A stretch of 42,444 nucleotides of DNA from Tannerellaceae bacterium (GCA_021201565.1 JAJQES010000114.1:1-42444), one strand, 5' to 3'; counted from the stretch's first letter, positions 17,329 through 25,513 are shown. A program made the numbers and translations. Notes: generated by a model from the sequence alone, not told the origin.

Positions 17329-17883
17329 ATGCGGAAACATCTTTTTTACTTATGGAGTCTTTTATTTGCTTGTTCTTTTCACATGCAGGCTCAGACAGAA
17401 CAGTTTTATACCAAAAACAAAGTAGAAGGGGATTATACATCCCTTAGTTTTTCAGGTTTCAGGGTGGAGGTGATCCCATCTGACACATTTGGGATTGTGT
17501 TTAATAATGATGGTTGTTTGAAGCAACAAACAGTGCGGGATAATAAATTATCTTTTCTCATCCTTGACCAAACCGGGCGGGTACCGAAAGAAACGGTGCA
17601 GGTCTATACGGGTGGGCAGGTAAAGGCTTTCAGTATCCATAATGGGGAATTGGTCATGGATCAATATCTGTTGACAGATTCTTTAAAGGTAAATTTTGCC
17701 GTTGCACGCGGACGGTTAAAAGTCCACGCTGAAAAACTGTACATAACTGCCGGAGGCGGAATAGACTGTGAGGTGCAGGGAACTGCCGGCTATTTTTATG
17801 GTCACCAGGGAGGAGGGAGTACGATCCACCACAATCAGCTGGAATGTGATCATAAAGACGTGAAAACAACCCGTTATTTTTAA
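17329..17883 (+). CDS. Exported head-GIN-domain-like protein (DUF2807 type)
   Basis: A 184-aa protein with a signal peptide (KHLFYLWSLLFACSFHMQAQ, cleaved about residue 21). The mature start VEGDYTSLSFSGFRVEVIPSD matches the opening of the head-GIN / putative auto-transporter adhesin domain, a right-handed beta-helix-like fold; the repeating GG- and DS-rich strand-turn pattern continues to HQGGGSTIHHNQ. The family is common in Bacteroidetes and of unknown function. It is short: usual members are about 220-240 aa and carry a second half of the helix. A longer frame from GTG 17284 exists, but tactattacattt directly before ATG 17329 looks like promoter sequence. Confidence 0.65.
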   Translation: MRKHLFYLWSLLFACSFHMQAQTEQFYTKNKVEGDYTSLSFSGFRVEVIPSDTFGIVFNNDGCLKQQTVRDNKLSFLILDQTGRVPKETVQVYTGGQVKAFSIHNGELVMDQYLLTDSLKVNFAVARGRLKVHAEKLYITAGGGIDCEVQGTAGYFYGHQGGGSTIHHNQLECDHKDVKTTRYF

Positions 17884-17908
17884 TGGTTCTTAGGTCAAAC
17901 TGCACTAA

Positions 17909-17932
17909 GGCGCGGAACCGGAATTCCGCGCC
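17909..17932. repeat. Palindrome ggcgcggaa...ttccgcgcc
   Basis: A 24-base near-perfect hairpin. Relatives with the ccgcgccagc tail occur at 25753-25825 and 29874-29900. Confidence 0.7.
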
Positions 17933-17952
17933 AGCATATTGCTAAGAGACGA

Positions 17953-18041
17953 AGGTGGGGATCGCATAGGAACAGGTTTTATCACTTTTTTATATTGTAA
18001 CTCAAGCCGGTGCTGGTGCGGTCCCCGCCTTCGCGGGGATC
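17953..18041. repeat. Three-hairpin repeat element B, divergent copy 3
   Basis: It keeps the gcata-gaacagg left part, an AT-rich middle and a right hairpin ccccgccttcgcgggg after gtgcggt. It lies between convergent genes (GIN protein and ABC-F) and may act as a terminator for both. Confidence 0.6.
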
Positions 18042-18058
18042 AGGATTGTTTTCTGTTT

Positions 18059-19696
18059 TTATGATTTGCGTTCCAGTTCCCGGAGGTTTTCCATCTTTTT
18101 GCGTTGCAGGAATTCGTAGATGCCTTCGAGGTGTTCCACTACTTTGCCGCCGCCGAACTCATACACTTTGGTCACCAGGCCATCCAGGAAGTCCCGGTCG
18201 TGGGAGACTACGATCAGGGTCCCGTCAAAATCCTGTAGTGCCTGTTTCAGGATATCTTTTGTTTTCATATCCAGGTGATTGGTCGGCTCATCGAGGATCA
18301 GCAGATTCATCGGTTCCAGTAACAGTTTGATCATGGCCAGACGGGTCCGTTCACCTCCGGAAAGCACTTTCACTTTCTTGGTGGAGTTCTCGCCCCCAAA
18401 CATAAAGGCACCCAGCAGGTCCTTGATCCTGTTCCGGATATCCCCTTTCGCCACATCATCAATGGTCTGGAACACAGTCAGGTTTTCATCCAGCATGGAA
18501 GCCTGGTTCTGGGCAAAATAGCCGATCATCACATTGTGGCCGATCGTCAGGGTTCCTGTATGGTCAATCTCTTTCATGATACACTTCACAAGTGTTGATT
18601 TCCCTTCCCCGTTTTTACCTACAAAAGCAATCTTATCCCCCCGCTCAATCGTCAGGTTCGCATGGCTGAATACCGGTTTGTCTCCATACGTTTTCCCAAC
18701 TCCTTCAATCAGTACCGGATAAGTACCCGAACGGGGCGCCGGGGGGAATTTCAGGCGCAGGGCAGAGGTATCCTCTTCGTCCACCTCCAGGATGTCCAGT
18801 TTTTCCAGCATCTTTACCCGGCTCTGTACCTGTAGTGTTTTAGAGTAAGTCCCCTTGAAGCGTTCGATAAACTCCTTTGTTTCCGCGATCATCTTCTGCT
18901 GTTCGTCAAACGCCTTTTGCTGTTGTTCCCGGCGTTCTTTCCGTAGTTGCAGGTACGTACTGTAATTCACTTTATAGTCGTAGATCCGGCCCATGGTCAC
19001 TTCGATGGTCCGGGTCGTGATCCGGTCCACAAAGGCCCGGTCGTGGCTGATCACCACTACTGCCTGTCCGTTGTCAATCAGGAAATCTTCCAGCCATTGG
19101 ATGGACTCAATATCCAGGTGGTTGGTCGGTTCGTCGAGCAGCAAAACATCCGGCTTCTTCAACAGCAGTTTAGCCAGTTCAATCCGCATCCGCCATCCAC
19201 CGCTGAATTCACTGGTTTGCCGGTGAAAGTCCTCCCGTTTGAATCCGAGTCCCAACAGTGTCTTTTCAATGTCCGCGTCATAATTGATCTCTTCAATCGA
19301 ATAAAACTTTTCACTCAGGGTAGAGACACGCTCGATCAGTTCGTAGTAACTTTCCGAATCGTAATCCGTTCGCGTTTCCAGTTCCTGGTTGATCGCTTCG
19401 ATCTCCGCCTCCATGGCATGCAGGTGGGCGAAGGCCTGGGCCGTCTCTTCAAACACCGTCCGGCCGTCCTCCGTCATCAGATGCTGGGGAAGGTAGGCAA
19501 TCACCGTGTCTTTTGGCGCGGATACTTTCCCACGGGTAGCCTCCCGTGTACCTGCCAGAATCTTGAGCAGAGTTGATTTACCGGCACCGTTCTTTCCCAT
19601 CAGGGCAATCCGGTCCTTTTCATTAATCACAAAAGATATATCGGAAAACAGCGCACTGCCGCCAAATTCCACCGTTAATCCATCAACTGAAATCAT
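18059..19696 (-). CDS. ABC-F family ATPase (ribosome-associated type)
   Basis: A 545-aa soluble protein with two ABC domains in one chain and no membrane segment, so an ABC-F translation factor-type ATPase and not a transporter. Domain 1: Walker A GKNGAGKST (about 35), signature SGGWRMRIELA (about 165), DEPTNHLD (about 190). Interdomain linker with a long charged helix pair about 245-315 (LRKERREQQQKAFDEQQKMIAETKEF). Domain 2: GKNGEGKST, LSGGERTRLAM, DEPTNHLD. ABC-F proteins bind the ribosomal E site; some protect against antibiotics but most act in normal translation. Length and the short linker resemble YbiT/YkpA types; resistance is not implied. The promoter must lie upstream in the repeat region 19697-20037. 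Confidence 0.93.
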   Translation of the reverse strand: MISVDGLTVEFGGSALFSDISFVINEKDRIALMGKNGAGKSTLLKILAGTREATRGKVSAPKDTVIAYLPQHLMTEDGRTVFEETAQAFAHLHAMEAEIEAINQELETRTDYDSESYYELIERVSTLSEKFYSIEEINYDADIEKTLLGLGFKREDFHRQTSEFSGGWRMRIELAKLLLKKPDVLLLDEPTNHLDIESIQWLEDFLIDNGQAVVVISHDRAFVDRITTRTIEVTMGRIYDYKVNYSTYLQLRKERREQQQKAFDEQQKMIAETKEFIERFKGTYSKTLQVQSRVKMLEKLDILEVDEEDTSALRLKFPPAPRSGTYPVLIEGVGKTYGDKPVFSHANLTIERGDKIAFVGKNGEGKSTLVKCIMKEIDHTGTLTIGHNVMIGYFAQNQASMLDENLTVFQTIDDVAKGDIRNRIKDLLGAFMFGGENSTKKVKVLSGGERTRLAMIKLLLEPMNLLILDEPTNHLDMKTKDILKQALQDFDGTLIVVSHDRDFLDGLVTKVYEFGGGKVVEHLEGIYEFLQRKKMENLRELERKS

Positions 19697-20037
19697 TTTT
19701 TTAAGAAGTTAGAAGTTAGAAGTTAAGAAGTCAGGAAGTTAAGAAAATACTTTTTTTCCTGGACGGAGGCTCTTGGACGGAGGGGATTTGTAATCCCCGA
19801 CTAATGACCTTCCGGATCTGTGATCCGGGAACGAATGGATTGCAAATCCATATACATACCAGTCGGGGATTACAAATCCCCTCCATCCAGTGTATTCCCT
19901 CCATCCAGTCTCCCTTCCGTCCGGTAAATCCCTTTATCCAGGTAAGCCGGGAGTTCCTTTGTCCGGGATCTTTTTATTCTTAACTTCTAAGGAGCGAAGC
20001 GACTGATAACTTCCTGACTTCTTAACTTCTCAATAAA
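19697..20037. repeat. Nested inverted repeats with cloverleaf element A copy 3 at the centre
   Basis: A 341-base gap between two minus-strand genes with no ORF of note. The outer layer is aagaagttagaagttagaag (from 19700) with ttaagaagtcaggaagttaa, against cttaacttct and taacttcctgacttcttaac at 19978-20034. The inner layer is element A at 19774-19889, then three further cctccatccag/ctccgtccggt-type half sites. A gcgaagcgac motif at 19994-20003 also occurs at 1766-1774. Confidence 0.75.
19774..19889. repeat. Cloverleaf-like repeat element A, copy 3 (best formed)
   Basis: Outer arms 19774-19802 and 19861-19889 are reverse complements at 28 of 29 positions (left arm tggacggaggggatttgtaa...). 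Inside are two hairpins: ccggatctgtgatccgg and atggattgcaaatccat. It has the same architecture as 5437-5564 and 6244-6363, with paired base changes in both inner stems. Confidence 0.85.
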
Positions 20038-20991
20038 TTAATATATTTCCTTCGCTACCTTGTACACGCTGTCGGTAGCCATCAGGGTGTAAAAGTGGAT
20101 GCTGGGTACGCCGTGGGCGATCAGTTCTTTGCACTGGGCAATGCACCATTCCAGTCCCACCGCTTTTGCCTCTTCATCGGTTTTACACGCACGGAGTTCT
20201 GTTGCTAATACTTCCGGAATGTCCGAACGGAAAATACGGGGCAGCACGGTCAACTGGTTCCTGAACACAATCGGTTTGATGCCCGGAATGATCGGAACGG
20301 TAATTCCTTCGGCCCGGCAACGTTCCACGAATGAGTAATATTTTTCGTTGTCAAAGAACATCTGTGTTACCAGGTAATCCGCACCGTTCTTTACTTTCTC
20401 TTTCAGGAAATGAATATCTGAATCCAGGTTCGGGGCCTCTTCGTGTTTCTCCGGATAACAGGCCATCCCATACGAGAAGGGAGTTTCGTTTGCTTCAAAT
20501 GTAGAGCCGTCCAGGCTAATCCCTTTATTGAAATCATTCACCTGCTTCTGCAACTCCGTCGCGTAGTCATGATAGAGTGCCGGATCCTGACCCGGTTCCA
20601 GGCTTTTCACATCTCCCCGGAGCAATAACAGGTCATGTACTCCCAGAAAGTTCAGGTCAATCAGGGCATACTCCGTCTCCTCTTTGGTAAACCCTTTGCA
20701 AATAATATGCGGGACCGCCGTGATGTCATATTTGTTCTGGATCGCGGAAGCGATCGCTACTGACCCCGGGCGTTTCCGGAGATTCACTTTCTTATAGGTA
20801 CCATCCGGCTGGGCTTTGTAAATAAACTCACTGTGATGGGAGGTGATATTGATATACTTCGGGTCAAATTCCCGCAGTTTATCAATCACATTATACACCC
20901 GCTGAATGCTATTCCCCTTCAACGGAGGAAGGATTTCAAACGAAAAAGCAGTTTGTTTGCTATTTTTTATCAGATCAATAACGCGCATCAT
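20038..20991 (-). CDS. metF: Methylenetetrahydrofolate reductase
   Basis: FAD-dependent reduction of 5,10-methylene-THF to 5-methyl-THF, supplying methyl groups for methionine synthesis in the cytoplasm. 317 aa, the usual length for bacterial MetF. Seen: FSFEILPPLKGN near residue 16-27 with the catalytic Glu; YINITSHHSEF; GVHDLLLLRGD near 118-128; LVTQMFFDNEKYYSFVERCRAEG; and IIPGIKPI, all MetF signatures of an (alpha/beta)8 barrel. ATG 20991 or the adjacent ATG 20988 could be the start. It is transcribed divergently from ilvE; the probable promoter lies beyond the inverted repeat, which would place that repeat in the metF leader. No SAM riboswitch is seen. Confidence 0.95.
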   Translation of the reverse strand: MMRVIDLIKNSKQTAFSFEILPPLKGNSIQRVYNVIDKLREFDPKYINITSHHSEFIYKAQPDGTYKKVNLRKRPGSVAIASAIQNKYDITAVPHIICKGFTKEETEYALIDLNFLGVHDLLLLRGDVKSLEPGQDPALYHDYATELQKQVNDFNKGISLDGSTFEANETPFSYGMACYPEKHEEAPNLDSDIHFLKEKVKNGADYLVTQMFFDNEKYYSFVERCRAEGITVPIIPGIKPIVFRNQLTVLPRIFRSDIPEVLATELRACKTDEEAKAVGLEWCIAQCKELIAHGVPSIHFYTLMATDSVYKVAKEIY

Positions 20992-21002
20992 TGTTAAAAT
21001 TT

Positions 21003-21112
21003 TGGTAGTTAGTAGTTGGTAGCTGGTAGTTAGTAGAAAGAATTCGGAAGAAAACCCTGTGTAAAAGGTTTGAAAGACTACTAACTACCAACTACCAACT
21101 ACTAACTACTCA
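21003..21112. repeat. Inverted 'tagttagtagttggtag' repeat in the metF leader
   Basis: Left arm tttggtagttagtagttggt (21002 on) with ggtagttagtag, right arm ctactaactaccaactacca (21079 on) continuing actactaactact to 21110. Stem of about 30 bases with a purine-rich loop. Similar low-complexity arms are common between Bacteroidales genes. Confidence 0.75.
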
Positions 21113-21133
21113 TTATTCCCTTCTTTTTTGTGT

Positions 21134-21142
21134 GCAAATGTA
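21134..21142 (-). promoter_or_regulatory. -7 promoter box for metF
   Basis: On the minus strand this reads TACATTTGC, an exact match to the -7 consensus. The metF leader would be about 135 bases and contain the inverted repeat. Confidence 0.5.
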
Positions 21143-21164
21143 ACAATTATACCCCAAAATAGCT

Positions 21165-21173
21165 TATTTTTGC
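21165..21173 (+). promoter_or_regulatory. -7 promoter box for ilvE
   Basis: tatttttgc matches TAnnTTTGC, 28 bases before the ilvE ATG. Confidence 0.5.
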
Positions 21174-21201
21174 AAGTATAATCTTATAACGACGAATCTA
21201 T

Positions 21202-22221
21202 ATGGAAAATATGAACTGGTCCGACCTGACATTTGGTTATATAAAAACGGACTATAATGTAAGATGCTACTATCGTGACGGGAAATGGGGAGAGTTAGAA
21301 GTAAGTTCTTCTGAAATACTGAATCTGCATATGGCTGCCACCTGTCTCCATTACGGACAGGAAGCATTTGAAGGACTGAAAGCGTTCCGGGGAAAAGATG
21401 GCAAGGTCCGGGTGTTCCGTATGGATGAAAATGCCAAACGGATGCAGGCTTCCAGCCGTGGCCTGCTGATGGCTGAACTGCCTGTGGAGAAGTTTGAAGA
21501 AGCTGTGCGTAAAGCCGTACGCCTCAATGAACGTTTTATTCCTCCCTACGAAAGCGGTTCCTCCCTTTATATTCGTCCGTTATTGATTGGTACAGGTGCC
21601 CAGGTAGGGGTAAAGCCGGCAGATGAGTATCTGTTTCTGGTATTTGTGACCCCGGTAGGCCCTTATTTCAAAGAAGGGTTTAAACCGACTCCGGTATGTA
21701 TCATGCGGGAGTATGACCGGGCCGCTCCTCATGGAACCGGGAATATCAAAGCCGGAGGAAACTACGGTGCCAGCCTGGTGGCCGGAAATAAAGCGAAAGA
21801 AGCCGGATATAGTGCTGTGCTTTACCTGGACCCGAGAGAGAAAAAATACCTTGATGAATGCGGGCCTGCCAATTTCTTCGGGATCAAAGATAATTGTTAT
21901 ATCACTCCCCAGTCTACTTCTATCCTGCCTTCCATCACCAACATGAGCCTGATGCAACTGGCAGAAGATATGGGACTGACTGTTGAGCGTCGCTCTGTGC
22001 CGGTGGAGGAATTAGCGACTTTCGAGGAAGCTGCCGAATGTGGTACTGCCGCTGTGATCGCGCCTCTTTCCCGTATTGACGACCTGGACGAAAACAAATC
22101 GTATGTTTATTCTACGGATGGTAAACCGGGTCCGGTGTGCGAAAAGCTCTACAAGAAGCTAAGAGGTATCCAGTATGGCGACGAGCCCGACACCCACGGT
22201 TGGGTACAGGTTGTTTTGTAA
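21202..22221 (+). CDS. ilvE: Branched-chain amino acid aminotransferase
   Basis: PLP-dependent (fold type IV) transaminase interconverting Leu, Ile and Val with their 2-oxo acids using glutamate/2-oxoglutarate, cytoplasmic. 339 aa, typical of the longer ilvE type. Seen: LHYGQEAFEGLKAFRGKDGKV, RMDENAKRMQASSRGLLM, PLP Schiff-base lysine K183 in NIKAGGNYGASL, ECGPANFFGIKDN, and the phosphate-binding ECGTAAVIAPLSRI near the C-terminus. Single gene with its own promoter; no leucine-rich attenuator leader is seen upstream. Confidence 0.95.
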   Translation: MENMNWSDLTFGYIKTDYNVRCYYRDGKWGELEVSSSEILNLHMAATCLHYGQEAFEGLKAFRGKDGKVRVFRMDENAKRMQASSRGLLMAELPVEKFEEAVRKAVRLNERFIPPYESGSSLYIRPLLIGTGAQVGVKPADEYLFLVFVTPVGPYFKEGFKPTPVCIMREYDRAAPHGTGNIKAGGNYGASLVAGNKAKEAGYSAVLYLDPREKKYLDECGPANFFGIKDNCYITPQSTSILPSITNMSLMQLAEDMGLTVERRSVPVEELATFEEAAECGTAAVIAPLSRIDDLDENKSYVYSTDGKPGPVCEKLYKKLRGIQYGDEPDTHGWVQVVL

Positions 22222-23164
22222 AGGCCTCTTCCAACCTCCCTCCCCGGATCACAGATCATAGGTCAAACCCCTATTTAAGTCCCGTAGGGACATCCCATGT
22301 TAGCCCAGGGCAACGCCCTGGGTCTGAATCTGTTGTCTCTGTTGAGTCCTGAAGGGACGGCATAAATTACGATCTATTTATCTGTTGCTATTTTATTATG
22401 CCGTGCTTACATCACTCCTTTCCTCTTATCATCTATTACCCAGGGCGTTGCCCTGGGCTGGGATAGGGCGTCCCTCCGGGACTTAGAGGTGTTTGATGTG
22501 TGATTCCAAAAATAAATAAATACCGAATAAACCGGGACGTATGTGTTAGTAAAGGGGAGGCAGATGCGTTTCCTGTTGGATTTTAATGAGAACGGGCCTG
22601 AATTGACTGAACAGATCTACGAGGAATACCTGGCACTTGAAGACGTAAGCTACCGGATCGTATGCCTCAGTGAGCCGTTCCAGTTCCTATTTCACTTCGC
22701 GCCTGAGATATGTCTTTTCTCTTATACTCTTTTTGCTGCCGCCCGGTAGTTTTTTATACCCAGGATACCTCTGTCAGGAGATGGAAACCTATTGGAGAAC
22801 AGGAGAAAATCTACTGACATCTTTTGTTTCCGCCCTTATCGTTTGAGCTGAGCCTCCAGCCTGAGCAATCAGGGGAACATACTCACCCGCGGTGTCATTC
22901 TCCACGGTGTTGCTATTCCACGGTGTTGCTATCCCACGGTGGCGTTCACTTCGTTCACTCTGCCGTGGGCTATCATAGGCTGCCCCTTTCAGGGGCGACA
23001 ACAGCAGATAATTACCTTGAACCTACTGACCGGGCAGGCCTCCCGGGAGAAAGTGAGTATGTGAATTCCTGAAAGGGCTGTATATGGAACTTCCCGGTTT
23101 GCTGTTTATATGAGGTAACAATCGCCGGTTATTGTGCGGTCCCCAATCAGGTTGGGGATTTTGT
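22222..23164. repeat. 943-base gene-free repeat island
   Basis: Contains a long imperfect palindrome (22277-22486); a 59-base unit shared with 84-142 (22499-22557); a 68-codon frame 22543-22749 that starts inside that unit and is not recognised; two and a half exact 16-base tandem units tccacggtgttgctat (22901-22942); a two-stem unit 22933-23000 shared with 25619-25687; and a partial element B (tgtgcggtccccaatcaggttgggga) ending near 23158, just after the TlpA-like gene stop. A decayed gene under 22543-22749 cannot be excluded. Confidence 0.75.
22277..22486. repeat. Long imperfect palindrome (REP/BIME-like)
   Basis: Arms aagtcccgtagggac (22277) and gtccctccgggactt (to 22483) pair; inside, cccagggcaacgccctggg near 22303 is itself a perfect hairpin and is exactly complementary to cccagggcgttgccctggg near 22440; the centre has acggcataa and ttatgccgt. 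Confidence 0.8.
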
Positions 23165-24325
23165 TCAGAGGTCTAATAGCTGGTTTATTTCCGGGAGGAG
23201 GGCCAACGGGTGGTTGCGCTCGATGATGGTGCCTTCCGGGGAGATCACGATGGTGTGGGGAACGCCGTCTACGGCATACAGTTCGGGAACGGAGGGGGTA
23301 CCTTCATCCAGCAATTGCAGCCAGGGCAGCCCGTCCTCTTCCACGGCGCGCCTCCAGTTGTCCGGATGTTGTTCCCAGCAGGCAATGCCTATCATCACAA
23401 TATTTTCGTTGTCTTTGATTTCCTGGTAGAACTCTTTGAGTTGGGGCGATACTTCCCGGCAGGGAGCGCACCACGATCCCCAGAAATCCAGGATCACATA
23501 CTTCCCTTTCAGGTCGGATAGTTTCACCCGGCCGCCTTCCAGGGAGGGCAGGTCAAACGCAGGTGCTTTTCCACCCGGGCGGGTACTCCGGATCCGGTCC
23601 ATCATACGTCTTAACATCTGTCCGGCAGGTGACGCATGTACTTCGGGGGTAAGGGCCAGAAACCGTTTTTCATATTCTTCCCAGTCCTCCTGCAGGTCAT
23701 AATCATATTGCATCAATACAGCTGAGTAGGCCATATCCGGATGGTTACGGGCGAACTCATTTTGCAACGGGATCATCTGCATGAACATCTGTTCCACCTC
23801 ATCCATTAGCCGCATCCCTTCTTCTCTCAGCTTTTCATCTCCGGTGAGTCCTGCCAGTTGCAGCATATCAACCGCCCGTTCCTGCATGGGGCCACCGATC
23901 CAAATGATCCGGTTTATCTCCTGCATATCCGGGTGGTCATACAATCCCCCGGTTGCCTGCAGGTAATACCATTCGTCCACTTTCCCGGTCAGCGCCAGGT
24001 TGTCATATCCTTCCAGGAAAAGATAATAAGTCTGCATCTCTGCCTCTTTATCCTCCGGGTCAAACGGGCCGCCCTGTGGCAGGTGATACAGTAACGCGGT
24101 GGTTCCTGTCTGGCTGGTGGAGAGACGGAACTCCTTCTCTTTCGTGACCGTCATACTGTCCAGTATTATCTTTTCTGAGGTAACGGGGTCCTCCATGACC
24201 AACACAATTTTACTTACGGGATATACCCCTTCCACCTGCCCGGTTATCCGGTTCACCTGTTTGCCGGGCTGGCACCCCGAACAAACCAACACCGAAACGG
24301 CAAAGATCAAAAATAGATGTTTCAT
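23165..24325 (-). CDS. TlpA-like thioredoxin-fold lipoprotein (WCAPC)
   Basis: Periplasm-facing lipoprotein of about 386 aa. Signal peptide with lipobox VCSGC (Cys18); a DUF4369-type N-terminal domain (ITGQVEGVYPVSKIVLVMEDP, about 25-120); a helical middle; and a C-terminal AhpC/TSA-TlpA thioredoxin domain from about 255 (GKAPAFDLPSLEGGRVKLSDL) with active site WCAPC. Such proteins reduce or exchange disulfides, or act in stress defence; the partner is unknown. Start: GTG 24334 immediately follows the upstream stop, but ATG 24325 gives a normal signal peptide. It is the second gene of a tandem pair and clearly a paralogue of the upstream one, with which it is surely co-transcribed. Confidence 0.9.
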   Translation of the reverse strand: MKHLFLIFAVSVLVCSGCQPGKQVNRITGQVEGVYPVSKIVLVMEDPVTSEKIILDSMTVTKEKEFRLSTSQTGTTALLYHLPQGGPFDPEDKEAEMQTYYLFLEGYDNLALTGKVDEWYYLQATGGLYDHPDMQEINRIIWIGGPMQERAVDMLQLAGLTGDEKLREEGMRLMDEVEQMFMQMIPLQNEFARNHPDMAYSAVLMQYDYDLQEDWEEYEKRFLALTPEVHASPAGQMLRRMMDRIRSTRPGGKAPAFDLPSLEGGRVKLSDLKGKYVILDFWGSWCAPCREVSPQLKEFYQEIKDNENIVMIGIACWEQHPDNWRRAVEEDGLPWLQLLDEGTPSVPELYAVDGVPHTIVISPEGTIIERNHPLALLPEINQLLDL

Positions 24326-24334
24326 ATTTTCCAC

Positions 24335-25489
24335 TTACATATTAATTACTTGTTTCACTTCAGGAAGCAACGCCAGCGGATGGTCCCGTTTCAGGATAAT
24401 TCCTTCCGGCGAGATGAGGATGGCATGAGGGACACTGGTGATCACGTAATTTTCTGTTACCAGCCGGGTCGCGTCCAGCAATTGCAGCCAGGGCAGCCCA
24501 TCCTCTTCAATGGCCTGCCGCCAGTTATCCGCGTTTTGTTCCCAGCAACCGATGCCCACGATCACGATGTTTTCCCTGTCTTTTACCTCTTCATAGAATT
24601 CGATCAACTTCGGCGCGGCTGCCCGGCAGGGACCACACCATGAGCCCCAGAAATCCAGCAGTACATATTTGCCCTTCATATCCGACAGTTTCACCTGGTT
24701 GCCCTCCAGCGAAGCCAGTTCAAATTCCGGTGCTTTTCCGCTTACCCCGGTACCCCGTACCCTGTCAATGAAGAGTTGCACCTCTTGTCCGGCCAGCGAT
24801 TCGCGAACCTCCGGGTGGAGTGCCAGGAAAAGCTTTTCATATTCCTCCATATTTTGTTGTACTCCTCCTTCCTGCCGCAGCAACCAGGCTGAAGAAGCCA
24901 ACTCCGGATGTGCCGCTATAAACTCTCTTTGCAGGGAAGGCAGAGGCTCATACAGCGCTCGTGCCTGTGTAATGATTTCCTGCATTTCCCGGCGCATATC
25001 CAGATCTCCGGTCTGCTGTACTTCCCCGCTCAGGTATTGGATCTGTTGTTGTAACCGGAACCCTTCCCGGTGAATGTGGTTCATCTGCCGGATATCCGGT
25101 AATGTGTACAGGCCTCCTTGTACCTCTGCCAGAAACAGGTTCCCGGCCTCTCCTTTCAACGTCAGGAAGTCATATCCTTCCAGGAAAATCATCAGGCTGT
25201 TGCGTCCCGGTTTCAGGTTTTCCAACGCCGTATCTTCCCCTGCTTTCACATAATAAAGGGTAGCGGCTGTTCCCGTTGCCTCTGTTTCCAGGAGGAACTC
25301 CCCCTCTCCGGTAATCCGGGTCTGGTCCAGCAGGATTCTTTCTGAAGTCTGCGGGTCTGTCCGGACCAGCAGGACCAGGCCACCGGGAGCCGCTCCTTCT
25401 ATCTTTCCGTAAATCACATTGGTTGTTTGTTTATGAGTACAGGACAGGAGGCTTAACAACAGGAAAAGGAAAACAGCCGGCTTTTTCAT
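24335..25489 (-). CDS. TlpA-like thioredoxin-fold lipoprotein (WCGPC)
   Basis: A 384-aa paralogue of the downstream gene. Lipobox LLSC with Cys17; DUF4369-type N-terminal domain (VIYGKIEGAAPGGLVLLVRTDP); helical middle; C-terminal thioredoxin domain (GKAPEFELASLEGNQVKLSDM) with active site WCGPC, the TlpA/ResA and thioredoxin form. The C-terminal thirds of the two proteins are near-identical in places (EEDGLPWLQLLD, HPLALLPE), while the N-terminal halves have drifted, so it is a tandem duplication. A -7 box lies 24 bases upstream. Likely role: redox or disulfide chemistry in the envelope. Confidence 0.9.
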   Translation of the reverse strand: MKKPAVFLFLLLSLLSCTHKQTTNVIYGKIEGAAPGGLVLLVRTDPQTSERILLDQTRITGEGEFLLETEATGTAATLYYVKAGEDTALENLKPGRNSLMIFLEGYDFLTLKGEAGNLFLAEVQGGLYTLPDIRQMNHIHREGFRLQQQIQYLSGEVQQTGDLDMRREMQEIITQARALYEPLPSLQREFIAAHPELASSAWLLRQEGGVQQNMEEYEKLFLALHPEVRESLAGQEVQLFIDRVRGTGVSGKAPEFELASLEGNQVKLSDMKGKYVLLDFWGSWCGPCRAAAPKLIEFYEEVKDRENIVIVGIGCWEQNADNWRQAIEEDGLPWLQLLDATRLVTENYVITSVPHAILISPEGIILKRDHPLALLPEVKQVINM

Positions 25490-25513
25490 GCGAATCTCTT
25501 ATTTAGTGTTCCG

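Noticed and set aside
18059-19696. Antibiotic-resistance ABC-F
   Set aside because: Two ABC domains and the linker indicate ABC-F, but nothing in the linker singles out a resistance subtype.
20992-21142. SAM riboswitch upstream of metF
   Set aside because: No conserved SAM-I, SAM-II or SAM-IV core; only a low-complexity inverted repeat.
22543-22749. 68-codon frame in the repeat island
   Set aside because: Begins inside a repeat shared with 84-142 and matches no family I know; a decayed gene remains possible.
22901-22942. Tandem 16-base units, possible CRISPR
   Set aside because: Units abut with no spacers, only 2.5 copies and no cas genes.
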